Assembly: GCA_033782935.1 (NCBI GenBank)
Contig: JAWQEG010000135.1
Span: forward strand, 2,358,501-2,422,500
Reading direction: 5' to 3'
DNA from: Petrolisthes cinctipes
Lineage: Eukaryota; Arthropoda; Malacostraca; Decapoda; Porcellanidae
Length of the DNA stretch: 64,000 nt
Shown: positions 20,310-34,130 of the stretch, one piece after another
Position numbering within the stretch: position 1 is the first letter of the stretch
How the letters are laid out: the number at the start of each line of letters is the position of its first letter
Made by a program: the position numbers and the translations under genes
The notes under the pieces: generated by a model
Told to the model about the DNA's origin: nothing
What the model saw: the letters and a program-made list of their open reading frames with translations, nothing else
The model's database searches: none

Positions 20310-23300
20310 TAGGGCCAGAATTTGAGATATAAACGGGTACAGAAGATGCATGCACATATCGACTTTTGGGCACCTAAAAGATCGATTTTCAGTATGTTTT
20401 TGGCCTGTATTTTGAAAATACTCTAACACGGAGTAGGCATGTACAGATACCTTCTGGGACCTCTAAATATCGAATTTTTGGGTGTTTTGGGACTGAATTT
20501 GAGATATCGATTTTTTGGCACCTAAAATGTCGATTTTTAGCATGTTTTTAGCCTATATTTTGAAAATATTCTAGCACTGTGTAGGCATGTGCAGATTGCT
20601 TCTGGGACCCCAAAATATTGAATTTTCGGGTGTTTTGAGCCTGAATTTGAGATATAAACGGGTACAGAAGATACATGCACATATTGACTTTGGGCATCTA
20701 AAATATCGATTTTCAGCATGTTTTGGGCCTGTATTTTGAAAATACTCTAACACTGAGTAGGCATGTACAGATTGCTTCTGGGACCCCAAAATATTGAATT
20801 TTCGGGTGTTTTGAGCCTGAATTTGAGATATAAACGGGTACTGAAGATGCATGCACATATCGACTTTTGTGCACCTAAAAGATCGATTTTCAGTATGTTT
20901 TGGGCATGTATTTTGAAAATACTCTAACACGGAGTAGGCATGTACAGATCGCTTCTGGGACCCCAAAATATCGAATTTTCGGGTGTTTTGGGACTGAATT
21001 TGAGATATCGACTTTTTGGCACCTAAAAGATCGATTTTTAGCATGTTTTTAGCCTATATTTTGAAAATATTCTAGCACTGTACAGATTGCTTCTGGGACC
21101 CCAAAATATTGAATTTTCGGGTGTTTTGAGCCTGAATTTGAGATATAAACGGGTACAGAAGATACATGCACATATTGACTTTGGGCACCAAAAATATCGA
21201 TTTTCAGCATGTTTTGGGCCTGAATTTTGAAAATACTCTAACACGGAGTAGGCATGTACAGATCGCTTCTGGGACCCCAAAATATCGAATTTTCGGGTAC
21301 TGAAGATGCATGCACATATCGACTTTTGTGCACCAAAAAGATCGATTTTCAGTATGTTTTGAGCATGTATTTTGAAAATACTCTAACACGGAGTAGGCAT
21401 GTACAGATCGCTTCTGGGACCCCTAAATATCGAATTTTCGGGTGTTTTGGTACTGAATTTGAGATATCGACTTTTTGGCACCTAAAAGATCGATTTTTAG
21501 CATGTTTTTAGCCTATATCTTGAAAATATTCTAGCACTGTACAGATTGCTTCTGGGACCCCAAAATATCGAATTTTCGGGTGTTTTGAGCCTGAATTTGA
21601 GATATAAACGGGTACAGAAGATGCATGCACATATCGACTTTTGGGCACCTAAAAGATCGATTTTCAGTATGTTTTTGGCCTGTATTTTGAAAATACTCTA
21701 ACACGGAGTAGGCATGTACAGATACCTTCTGGGAACTCTAAATATCGAATTTTCGGGTGTTTTGGGACTGAATTTGAGATATCGATTTTTTGGCACCTAA
21801 AATGTCGATTTTTAGCATGTTTTTAGCCTATATTTTGAAAATATTCTAGCACTGTGTAGGCATGTGCAGATTGCTTCTGGGACCCCAAAATATTGAATTT
21901 TCGGGTGTTTTGAGACTGAATTTGAGATATAAACGGGTACAGAAGATACATGCACATATTGACTTTGGGCATCTAAAATATCGATTTTCAGCATGTTTTG
22001 GGCCTGTATTTTAAAAATACTCTAACACTGAGAAGGCATGTACAGATTGCTTCTGGGACCCCAAAATATTGAATTTTCGGGTGTTTTGAGCCTGAATTTG
22101 AGATATAAACGGGTACTGAAGATGCATGCACATATCGACTTTTGTGCACCTAAATGATCGATTTTCAGTATGTTTTGAGCATGTATTTTGAAAATACTCT
22201 AACACGGAGTAGGCTTCTGGGACCCCTAAATATCGAATTTTCGGGTTTTTTGGGACTGAATTTGAGATATCGACTTTTTGGCACCTAAAAGATCGATTTT
22301 TAGCATGTTTTTAGCCTATATTTTTTAAAATATTCTAGCACTGAGTAGGCATGTACAGATTGCTTCTGGGACCCCAAAATATTGAATTTTCGGGTGTTTT
22401 GAGTCTGAATTTGAGATATAAACGGGTACAGAAGATACATGCACATATTGACTTGGGCACCAAAAATATCGATTTTCAGCATGTTTTGGGCCTGAATTTT
22501 GAAAATACTCTAACACGGAGTAGGCATGTACAGATCGCTTCTGGGACCCCAAAATATCGAATTTTCGGAAGTTTAGGGCCAGAATTTGAGATATAAACGG
22601 GTACAGAAGATGCATGCACATATCGACTTTTGGGCACCTAAAAGATCGATTTTCAGTATGTTTTTGGCCTGTATTTTGAAAATACTCTAACACGGAGTAG
22701 GCATGTACAGATACCTTCTGGGACCTCTAAATATCGAATTTTCGGGTGTTTTGGGACTGAATTTGAGATATCGATTTTTTGGCACCTAAAATGTCGATTT
22801 TCAGCATGTTTTTAGCCTATATTTTGAAAATATTCTAGCACTGTGTAGGCATGTACAGATTGCTTCTGGGACCCCAAAATATTGAATTTTAGGTTGTTTT
22901 GAGCCTGAATTTGAGATATAAACGGGTACTGAAGATGCATGCACATATCGACTTTTGTGCACCTAAAAAATCGATTTTCAGTATGTTTTCAGCATGTATT
23001 TTGAAAATACTCTAACTCGGAGTAGGCATGTACAGATCGCTTCTGGGACCCCTAAATATCGAATTTTCGGGTGTTTTGGGACTGAATTTGAGATATCGAC
23101 TTTTTGGCACCTAAAAGATCGATTTTTAGCATGTTTTTAGCCTATATCTTGAAAATATTCTAGCACTGTACAGATTGCTTCTGGGACCCCAAAATATCGA
23201 ATTTTCGGGTGTTTTGAGCCTGAATTTGAGATATAAACGGGTACAGAAGATGCATGCACATATCGACTTTTGGGTACCTAAAAGATCGATTTTCAGTATG

Positions 23301-24202
23301 TTTTTGGCCTGTATTTTGAAAATACTCTAACACGGAGTAGGCATGTACAGATACCTTCTGGGACCTCTAAATATCGAATTTTCGGGTGTTTTGGGACTGA
23401 ATTTGAGATATCGATTTTTTGGCACCTAAAATGTCGATTTTTAGCATGTTTTTAGCCTATATTTTGAAAATATTCTAGCACTGTGTAGGCATGTGCAGAT
23501 TGCTTCTGGGACCCCAAAATATTGAATTTTCGGGTGTTTTGAGCCTGAATTTGAGATATAAACGGGTACAGAAGATACATGCACATATTGACTTTGGGCA
23601 TCTAAAATATCGATTTTCAGCATGTTTTGGGCCTGTATTTTGAAAATACTCTAACACTGAGTAGGCATGTACAGATTGCTTCTGGGACCCCAAAATATTG
23701 AATTTTCGGGTGTTTTGAGCCTGAATTTGAGATATAAACGGGTACTGAAGATACATGCACATATCGACTTTTGTGCACCTAAATGATCGATTTTCAGTAT
23801 GTTTTGAGCCTGTATTTTGAAAATACTCTAACACGGAGTAGGCTTCTGGGACCCCTAAATATCGAATTTTCGGGTTTTTTGGGACTGAATTTGAGATATC
23901 GACTTTTTGGCACCTAAAAGATCGATTTTTAGCATGTTTTTAGCCTATATTTTTTAAAATATTCTAGCACTGAGTAGGCATGTACAGATTGCTTCTGGGA
24001 CCCCAAAATATTGAATTTTCGGGTGTTTTGAGTCTGAATTTGAGATATAAACGGGTACAGAAGATACATGCACATATTGACTTGGGCACCAAAAATATCG
24101 ATTTTCAGCATGTTTTGGGCCTGAATTTTGAAAATACTCTAACACGGAGTAGGCATGTACAGATCGCTTCTGGGACCCCAAAATATCGAATTTTCGGAAG
24201 TT
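20310..24202 (+). repeat. 3,893-bp tandem duplication, copy 1
   Basis: Matches the following segment at a lag of 3,893 bp (3,892 after a 1-bp loss near 26177). Shared rare states include CTAAATGATCG, TAGGCTTCTGGG, ATTTTTTAAAATATTC and TTCGGAAGTTTAGGG. Copy 1 differs, for example, at GAATTTTTGGGTG near 20475 and GGACCCCAAAATATCG near 20957. It contains an internal repeat at a lag of 1,629 bp. Boundaries are approximate, since the lag match runs to about 24,430. Confidence 0.8.
21812..22700 (+). repeat. Nested 1,629-bp-lag repeat, copy 1
   Basis: Matches 23441-24329 at a lag of 1,629 bp. Shared markers are CTAAATGATCG, the 13-bp-deletion junction TAGGCTTCTGGG, ATTTTTTAAAATATTC and TTCGGAAG. 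The 13-bp deletion gives a 488-bp trimer class, seen from 21812 to 22300. This repeat lies inside the 3,893-bp unit and recurs in its second copy near 25705 and 27333. Confidence 0.8.
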
Positions 24203-24329
24203 TAGGGCCAGAATTTGAGATATAAACGGGTACAGAAGATGCATGCACATATCGACTTTTGGGCACCTAAAAGATCGATTTTCAGTATGTTTTTGGCCTG
24301 TATTTTGAAAATACTCTAACACGGAGTAG
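23441..24329 (+). repeat. Nested 1,629-bp-lag repeat, copy 2
   Basis: Partner of 21812-22700. It differs at GAGCCTGAATTT (copy 1 GAGACTGAATTT) and GAAGATACATGCAC near 23749. Confidence 0.8.
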
Positions 24330-27300
24330 GCATGTACAGATACCTTCTGGGACCTCTAAATATCGAATTTTCGGGTGTTTTGGGACTGAATTTGAGATAT
24401 CGATTTTTTGGCACCTAAAATGTCGATTTTTAGCATGTTTTTAGCCTATATTTTGAAAATATTCTAGCACTGTGTAGGCATGTGCAGATTGCTTCTGGGA
24501 CCCCAAAATATTGAATTTTCGGGTGTTTTGAGCCTGAATTTGAGATATAAACGGGTACAGAAGATACATGCACATATTGACTTTGGGCATCTAAAATATC
24601 GATTTTCAGCATGTTTTGGGCCTGTATTTTGAAAATACTCTAACACTGAGTAGGCATGTACAGATTGCTTCTGGGACCCCAAAATATTGAATTTTCGGGT
24701 GTTTTGAGCCTGAATTTGAGATATAAACGGGTACAGAAGATGCATGCACATATCGACTTTTGTGCACCTAAAAGATCGATTTTCAGTATGTTTTGGGCAT
24801 GTATTTTGAAAATACTCTAACACGGAGTAGGCATGTACAGATCGCTTCTGGGACCCCTAAATATCGAATTTTCGGGTGTTTTGGGACTGAATTTGAGATA
24901 TCGACTTTTTGGCACCTAAAAGATCGATTTTTAGCATGTTTTTAGCCTATATTTTGAAAATATTCTAGCACTGTAGAGATTGCTTCTGGGACCCCAAAAT
25001 ATTGAATTTTCGGGTGTTTTGAGCCTGAATTTGAGATATAAACGGGTACAGAAGATACATGCACATATTGACTTTGGGCACCAAAAATATCGATTTTCAG
25101 CATGTTTTGGGCCTGAATTTTGAAAATACTCTAACACGGAGTAGGCATGTACAGATCGCTTCTGGGACCCCAAAATATCGAATTTTCGGGTACTGAAGAT
25201 GCATGCACATATCGACTTTTGTGCACCAAAAAGATCGATTTTCAGTATGTTTTGAGCATGTATTTTGAAAATACTCTAACACGGAGTAGGCATGTACAGA
25301 TCGCTTCTGGGACCCCTAAATATCGAATTTTCGGGTGTTTTGGTACTGAATTTGAGATATCGACTTTTTGGCACCTAAAAGATCGATTTTTAGCATGTTT
25401 TTAGCCTATATCTTGAAAATATTCTAGCACTGTACAGATTGCTTCTGGGACCCCAAAATATCGAATTTTCGGGTGTTTTGAGCCTGAATTTGAGATATAA
25501 ACGGGTACAGAAGATGCATGCACATATCGACTTTTGGGCACCTAAAAGATCGATTTTCAGTATGTTTTTGGCCTGTATTTTGAAAATACTCTAACACGGA
25601 GTAGGCATGTACAGATACCTTCTGGGACCTCTAAATATCGAATTTTCGGGTGTTTTGGGACTGAATTTGAGATATCGATTTTTTGGCACCTAAAATGTCG
25701 ATTTTTAGCATGTTTTTAGCCTATATTTTGAAAATATTCTAGCACTGTGTAGGCATGTGCAGATTGCTTCTGGGACCCCAAAATATTGAATTTTCGGGTG
25801 TTTTGAGACTGAATTTGAGATATAAACGGGTACAGAAGATACATGCACATATTGACTTTGGGCATCTAAAATATCGATTTTCAGCATGTTTTGGGCCTGT
25901 ATTTTAAAAATACTCTAACACTGAGTAGGCATGTACAGATTGCTTCTGGGACCCCAAAATATTGAATTTTCGGGTGTTTTGAGCCTGAATTTGAGATATA
26001 AACGGGTACTGAAGATGCATGCACATATCGACTTTTGTGCACCTAAATGATCGATTTTCAGTATGTTTTGAGCATGTATTTTGAAAATACTCTAACACGG
26101 AGTAGGCTTCTGGGACCCCTAAATATCGAATTTTCGGGTTTTTTGGGACTGAATTTGAGATATCGACTTTTTGGCACAAAAAGATCGATTTTTAGCATGT
26201 TTTTAGCCTATATTTTTTAAAATATTCTAGCACTGAGTAGGCATGTACAGATTGCTTCTGGGACCCCAAAATATTGAATTTTCGGGTGTTTTGAGTCTGA
26301 ATTTGAGATATAAACGGGTACAGAAGATACATGCACATATTGACTTGGGCACCAAAAATATCGATTTTCAGCATGTTTTGGGCCTGAATTTTGAAAATAC
26401 TCTAACACGGAGTAGGCATGTACAGATCGCTTCTGGGACCCCAAAATATCGAATTTTCGGAAGTTTAGGGCCAGAATTTGAGATATAAACGGGTACAGAA
26501 GATGCATGCACATATCGACTTTTGGGCACCTAAAAGATCGATTTTCAGTATGTTTTTGGCCTGTATTTTGAAAATACTCTAACACGGAGTAGGCATGTAC
26601 AGATACCTTCTGGGACCTCTAAATATCGAATTTTCGGGTGTTTTGGGACTGAATTTGAGATATCGATTTTTTGGCACCTAAAATGTCGATTTTCAGCATG
26701 TTTTTAGCCTATATTTTGAAAATATTCTAGCACTGTGTAGGCATGTACAGATTGCTTCTGGGACCCCAAAATATTGAATTTTCGGGTGTTTTGAGCCTGA
26801 ATTTGAGATATAAACGGGTACTGAAGATGCATGCACATATCGACTTTTGTGCACCTAAAAGATCGATTTTCAGTATGTTTTCAGCATGTATTTTGAAAAT
26901 ACTCTAACTCGGAGTAGGCATGTACAGATCGCTTCTGGGACCCCTAAATATCGAATTTTCGGGTGTTTTGGGACTGAATTTGAGATATCGACTTTTTGGC
27001 ACCTAAAAGATCGATTTTTAGCATGTTTTTAGCCTATATCTTGAAAATATTCTAGCACTGTACAGATTGCTTCTGGGACCCCAAAATATCGAATTTTCGG
27101 GTGTTTTGAGCCTGAATTTGAGATATAAACGGGTACAGAAGATGCATGCACATATCGACTTTTGGGCACCTAAAAGATCGATTTTCAGTATGTTTTTGGC
27201 CTGTATTTTGAAAATACTCTAACACGGAGTAGGCATGTACAGATACCTTCTGGGACCTCTAAATATCGAATTTTCGTGTGTTTTGGGACTGAATTTGAGA

Positions 27301-28095
27301 TATCGATTTTTTGGCACCTAAAATGTCGATTTTTAGCATGTTTTTAGCCTATATTTTGAAAATATTCTAGCACTGTGTAGGCATGTGCAGATTGCTTCTG
27401 GGACCCCAAAATATTGAATTTTCGGGTGTTTTGAGCCTGAATTTGAGATATAAACGGGTACAGAAGATACATGCACATATTGACTTTGGGCATCTAAAAT
27501 ATCGATTTTCAGCATGTTTTGGGCCTGTATTTTGAAAATACTCTAACACTGAGTAGGCATGTACAGATTGCTTCTGGGACCCCAAAATATTGAATTTTCG
27601 GGTGTTTTGAGCCTGAATTTGAGATATAAACGGGTACTGAAGATGCATGCACATATCGACTTTTGTGCACCTAAATGATCGATTTTCAGTATGTTTTGAG
27701 CATGTATTTTGAAAATACTCTAACACGGAGTAGGCTTCTGGGACCCCTAAATATCGAATTTTCGGGTTTTTTGGGACTGAATTTGAGATATCGACTTTTT
27801 GGCACCTAAAAGATCGATTTTTAGCATGTTTTTAGCCTATATTTTTTAAAATATTCTAGCACTGAGTAGGCATGTACAGATTGCTTCTGGGACCCCAAAA
27901 TATTGAATTTTCGGGTGTTTTGAGCCTGAATTTTAGATATAAACGGGTACAGAAGATACATGCACATATTGACTTGGGCACCAAAAATATCGATTTTCAG
28001 CATGTTTTGGGCCTGAATTTTGAAAATGCTCTAACACGGAGTAGGCATGTACAGATCGCTTCTGGGAACCCAAAATATCGAATTTTCGGAAGTTT
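24203..28095 (+). repeat. 3,893-bp tandem duplication, copy 2
   Basis: Second copy of 20310-24202. Private changes include CACTGTAGAG near 24972, GGCACAAAAAGATCG near 26175 and TTCGTGTGTTTTGGG near 27274. Confidence 0.8.
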
Positions 28096-28500
28096 AGGGC
28101 CAGAATTTGAGATATAAACGGGTACAGAAGATGCATGCACATATCGACTTTTGGGCACCTAAAAGATCGATTTTCAGTATGTTTTTGGCCTGTATTTTGA
28201 AAATACTCTAACACGGAGTAGGCATGTACAGATACCTTCTGGGACCTCTAAATATCGAATTTTCGGGTGTTTTGGGACTGAATTTGAGATATCGATTTTT
28301 TGGCACCTAAAATGTCGATTTTCAGCATGTTTTTAGCCTATATTTTGAAAATATTCTAGCACTGTGTAGGCATGTACAGATTGCTTCTGGGACCCCAAAT
28401 TATTGAATTTTCGGGTGTTTTGAGCCTGAATTTGAGATATAAACGGGTACTGAAGATGCATTCACATATCGACTTTTGTGCACCTAAAAGATCGATTTTC

Positions 28501-29001
28501 AGCATGTTTTGGGCCTGAATTTTGAAAATACTCTAACACGGAGTAGGCATGTACAGATCGCTTCTGGGACCCCAAAATATCGAATTTTCGGGTGTTTAGG
28601 GCCAGAATTTGAGATATAAACGGGTACAGAAGATGCATGCACATATCGACTTTTGGGCACCTAAAAGATCGATTTTCAGTATGTTTTTGGCCTGTATTTT
28701 GAAAATACTCTAACACGGAGTAGGCATGTACAGATACCTTCTGGGACCTCTAAATATCGAATTTTCGGGTGTTTTGGGACTAAATTTGAGATATCGATTT
28801 TTTGGCACCTAAAATGTCGATTTTCAGCATGTTTTTAGCCTATATTTTGAAAATATTTTAGCACTGTGTAGGCATGTATAGATTGCTTCTGGGACCCCAA
28901 AATATTGAATTTTCGGGTGTTTTGAGCCTGAATTTGAGATATAAACGGGTACAGAAGATACATGCACATATTGACTTTGGGCACCAAAAATATCGATTTT
29001 C
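28501..29001 (+). repeat. 501-bp trimer doublet, copy 1
   Basis: This trimer and the next appear identical by eye over 501 bp. They share GGGACTAAATTTGAG, AAATATTTTAGCACTG and CATGTATAGATTGC, which are otherwise rare. The same marker set recurs near 33.4-33.5 kb, and partly near 36.1 kb. Confidence 0.88.
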
Positions 29002-29502
29002 AGCATGTTTTGGGCCTGAATTTTGAAAATACTCTAACACGGAGTAGGCATGTACAGATCGCTTCTGGGACCCCAAAATATCGAATTTTCGGGTGTTTAG
29101 GGCCAGAATTTGAGATATAAACGGGTACAGAAGATGCATGCACATATCGACTTTTGGGCACCTAAAAGATCGATTTTCAGTATGTTTTTGGCCTGTATTT
29201 TGAAAATACTCTAACACGGAGTAGGCATGTACAGATACCTTCTGGGACCTCTAAATATCGAATTTTCGGGTGTTTTGGGACTAAATTTGAGATATCGATT
29301 TTTTGGCACCTAAAATGTCGATTTTCAGCATGTTTTTAGCCTATATTTTGAAAATATTTTAGCACTGTGTAGGCATGTATAGATTGCTTCTGGGACCCCA
29401 AAATATTGAATTTTCGGGTGTTTTGAGCCTGAATTTGAGATATAAACGGGTACAGAAGATACATGCACATATTGACTTTGGGCACCAAAAATATCGATTT
29501 TA
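29002..29502 (+). repeat. 501-bp trimer doublet, copy 2
   Basis: Head-to-tail repeat of 28501-29001. The match ends at GATTTTAAGCATG near 29502, where copy 1 has GATTTTCAGCATG. Confidence 0.88.
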
Positions 29503-32500
29503 AGCATGTTTTGGGCCTGAATTTTGAAAATACTCTAACACGGAGTAGGCATGTACAGATCGCTTCTGGGACCCCAAAATATTGAATTTTCGGGTGTTTT
29601 GAGCCTGAATTTGAGATATAAACGGGTACTGAAGATGCATGCACATATCGACTTTTGTGCACCTAAAAGATCGATTTTCAGTATGTTTTGAGCATGTATT
29701 TTGAAAATACTCTAACTCGGAGTAGGCATGTACAGATCGCTTCTGGGACCCCTAAATATCGAATTTTCGGGTGTTTTGGGACTGAATTTGAGATATCGAC
29801 TTTTTGGCACCTAAAAGATCGATTTTTAGCATGTTTTTAGCCTATATCTTGAAAATATTCTAGCACTGTACAGATTGCTTCTGGGACCCCAAAATATCGA
29901 ATTTTCGGGTGTTTTGAGCCTGAATTTGAGATATAAACGGGTACAGAAGATGCATGCACATATCGACTTTTGGGCACCTAAAAGATCGATTTTCAGTATG
30001 TTTTTGGCCTGTATTTTGAAAATACTCTAACACGGAGTAGGCATGTACAGATACCTTCTGGGACCTCTAAATATCGAATTTTCGGGTGTTTTGGGACTGA
30101 ATTTGAGATATCGATTTTTTGGCACCTAAAATGTCGATTTTTAGCATGTTTTTAGCCTATATTTTGAAAATATTCTAGCACTGTGTAGGCATGTGCAGAT
30201 TGCTTCTGGGACCCCAAAATATTGAATTTTCGGGTGTTTTGAGCCTGAATTTGAGATATAAACGGGTACAGAAGATACATGCACATATTGACTTTGGGCA
30301 TCTAAAATATCGATTTTCAGCATGTTTTGGGCCTGTATTTTGAAAATACTCTAACACTGAGTAGGCATGTACAGATTGCTTCTGGGACCCCAAAATATTG
30401 AATTTTCGGGTGTTTTGAGCCTGAATTTGAGATATAAACGGGTACTGAAGATGCATGCACATATCGACTTTTGTGCACCTAAATGATCGATTTTCAGTAT
30501 GTTTTGAGCATGTATTTTGAAAATACTCTAACACGGAGTAGGCTTCTGGGACCCCTAAATATCGAATTTTAGGGTTTTTTGGGACTGAATTTGAGATATC
30601 GACTTTTTGGCACCTAAAAGATCGATTTTTAGCATGTTTTTAGCCTATATTTTGAAAATATTCTAGCACTGAGTAGGCATGTACAGATTGCTTCTGGGAC
30701 CCCAAAATATTGAATTTTCGGGTGTTTTGAGCCTGAATTTGAGATATAAACGGGTACAGAAGATACATGCACATATTGACTTGGGCACCAAAAATATCGA
30801 TTTTCAGCATGTTTTGGGCCTGAATTTTGAAAATACTCTAACACGGAGTAGGCATGTACAGATCGCTTCTGGGAACCCAAAATATCGAATTTTCGGAAGT
30901 TTAGGGCCAGAATTTGAGATATAAACGGGTACAAAAGATGCATGCACATATCGACTTTTGGGCACCTAAAAGATCGATTTTCAGTATGTTTTTGGCCTGT
31001 ATTTTGAAAATACTCTAACACGGAGTAGGCATGTACAGATACCTTCTGGGACCTCTAAATATCGAATTTTCGGGTGTTTTGGGACTGAATTTGAGATATC
31101 GATTTTTTGGCAACTAAAATGTCGATTTTCAGCATGTTTTTAGCCTATATTTTGAAAATATTCTAGCACTGTGTAGGCATGTACAGATTGCTTCTGGGAC
31201 CCCAAAATATTGAATTTTCGGGTGTTTTGAGCCTGAATTTGAGATATAAACGGGTACTGAAGATGCATGCACATATCGACTTTTGTGCACCTAAAAGATC
31301 GATTTTCAGTATGTTTTGAGCATGTATTTTGAAAATACTCTAACTCGGAGTAGGCATGTACAGATCGCTTCTGGGACCCCTAAATATCGAATTTTCGGGT
31401 GTTTTGGGACTGAATTTGAGATATCGACTTTTTGGCACCTAAAAGATCGATTTTTAGCATGTTTTTAGCCTATATTTTGAAAATATTCTAGCACTGTACA
31501 GATTGCTTCTGGGACCCCAAAATATTGAATTTTCGGGTAGTTTGAGCCTGAATTTGAGATATAAACGGGTACAGAAGATACATGCACATATTGACTTTGG
31601 GCACCAAAAATATCGATTTTCAGCATGTTTTGGGCCTGAATTTTGAAAATACTCTAACACGGAGTAGGCATGTACAGATCGCTTCTGGGACCCCAAAATA
31701 TCGAATTTTCGGGTGTTTAGGGCCAGAATTTGAGATATAAACGGGTACAGAAGATACATGCACATATCGACTTTTGGGCACCTAAAAGATCGATTTTCAG
31801 TATGTTTTTGGCCTGTATTTTGAAAATACTCTAACACGGAGTAGGCATGTACAGATACCTTCTGAGACCTCTAAATATCGAATTTTCGGGTGTTTTGGGA
31901 CTGAATTTGAGATATCGATTTTTTGGCACCTATAATGTCGATTTTTAGCATGTTTTTAGCCTATATTTTGAAAATATTCTAGCACTGTGTAGGCATGTAC
32001 AGATTGCTTCTGGGACCCCAAAATATTGAATTTTTGGGTGTTTTGAGACTGAATTTGAGATATAAACGGGTACAGAAGATACATGCACATATTGACTTTG
32101 GGCATCTAAAATATCGATTTTCAGCATGTTTTGGGCCTGTATTTTGAAAATACTCTAACACTGAGTAGGCATGTACAGATTGCTTCTGGGACCCCAAAAT
32201 ATTGAATTTTCGGGTGTTTTGAGCCTGAATTTGAGATATAAACGGGTACTGAAGATGCATGCACATATCGACTTTTGTGCACCTAAAAGATCGATTTTCA
32301 GTATGTTTTTGGCCTGTATTTTAAAAATACTCTAACACGGAGTAGGCATGTACAGATACCTTCTGGGACCTCTAAATATCGAATTTTCGGGTGTTTTGGG
32401 ACTGAATTTGAGATATCGATTTTTTGGCACCTAAAATGTCGATTTTTATCATGTTTTTAGCCTATATTTTGAAAATATTCTAGCACTGTGTAGGCATGTA

Positions 32501-33004
32501 CAGATTGCTTCTGGGACCCCAAAATATTGAATTTTCGGGTGTTTTGAGCCTGAATTTGAGATATAAACGGGTACAGAAGATACATGCACATATTGACTTT
32601 GGGCATCTAAAATATCGATTTTCAGCATGTTTTGGGCCTGTATTTTGAAAATACTCTAACACTGAGTAGGCATGTACAGATTGCTTCTGGGACCCCAAAA
32701 TATTGAATTTTCGGGTGTTTTGAGCCTGAATTTGAGATATAAACGGGTACTGAAGATGCATGCACATATCGACTTTTGCGCACCTAAAAGATCGATTTTC
32801 AGTATGTTTTGGGCATGTATTTTGAAAATACTCTAACACGGAGTAGGCATGTACAGATCGCTTCTGGGACCCCTAAATATCGAATTTTCGGGTGTTTTGG
32901 GACTGAATTTGAGATATCGACTTTTTGGCACCTAAAATATCGATTTTTAGCATGTTTTTAGACTATATTTTGAAAATATTCTAGCACTGTACAGATTGCT
33001 TCTG

Positions 33005-34130
33005 GGACCCCAAAATATTGAATTTTCGGGTGTTTTGAGCCTGAATTTGAGATATAAACGGGTACAGAAGATACATGCACATATTGACTTTGAGCACCAA
33101 AAATATCGATTTTCAGCATGTTTTGGGCCTGAATTTTGAAAATACTCTAACACGGAGTAGGCATGTACAGATCGCTTCTGGGACCCCAAAATATCGAATT
33201 TTCGGGTGTTTAGGGCCAGAATTTGAGATATAAACGGGTACAGAAGATGCATGCACATATCGACTTTTGGGCACCTAAAAGATCGATTTTCAGTATGTTT
33301 TTGGCCTGTATTTTGAAAATACTCTAACACGGAGTAGGCATGTACAGATACCTTCTGGGACCTCTAAATATCGAATTTTCGGGTGTTTTGGGACTAAATT
33401 TGAGATATCGATTTTTTGGCACCTAAAATGTCGATTTTCAGCATGTTTTTAGCCTATATTTTGAAAATATTTTAGCACTGTGTAGGCATGTATAGATTGC
33501 TTCTGGGACCCCAAAATATTGAATTTTCGGGTGTTTTGAGCCTGAATTTGAGATATAAACGGGTACAGAAGATACATGCACATATTGACTTTGGGCACCA
33601 AAAATATCGATTTTCAGCATGTTTTGGGCCTGAATTTTGAAAATACTCTAACACGGAGTAAGCATGTACAGATCGCTTCTGGGACCCCAAAATATTGAAT
33701 TTTCGGGTGTTTTGAGCCTGAATTTGAGATATAAACGGGTACTGAAGATGCATGCACATATCGACTTTTGTGCACCTAAAAGATCGATTTTCAGTATGTT
33801 TTGAGCATGTATTTTGAAAATACTCTAACACGGAGTAGGCATGTACAGATCGCTTCTGGGACCTCTAAATATCGAATTTTCGGGTGTTTTGGGACTGAAT
33901 TTGAGATATCGATTTTTTGGCACCTAAAATGTCGATTTTTATCATGTTTTTAGCCTAGATTTTGAAAATATTCTAGCACTGTGTAGGCATGTACAGATTG
34001 CTTCTGGGACCCCAAAATATTGAATTTTCGGGTGTTTTGAGCCTGAATTTGAGATATAAACGGGTACAGAAGATACATGCACATATTGACTTTGGGCATC
34101 TAAAATTTCGATTTTCAGCATGTTTTTGGC
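33005..34130 (+). repeat. 2,647-bp-lag duplicated block, copy 1
   Basis: Matches 35652-36777 at a lag of 2,647 bp. Shared rare states are AAATATTTTAGCACTG, CATGTATAGATTGC and TTTTTATCATG followed by GCCTAGATTTTG near 33943 and 36590. Copy 1 has GGGACTAAATTT where copy 2 has GGGACTGAATTT. Confidence 0.8.
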
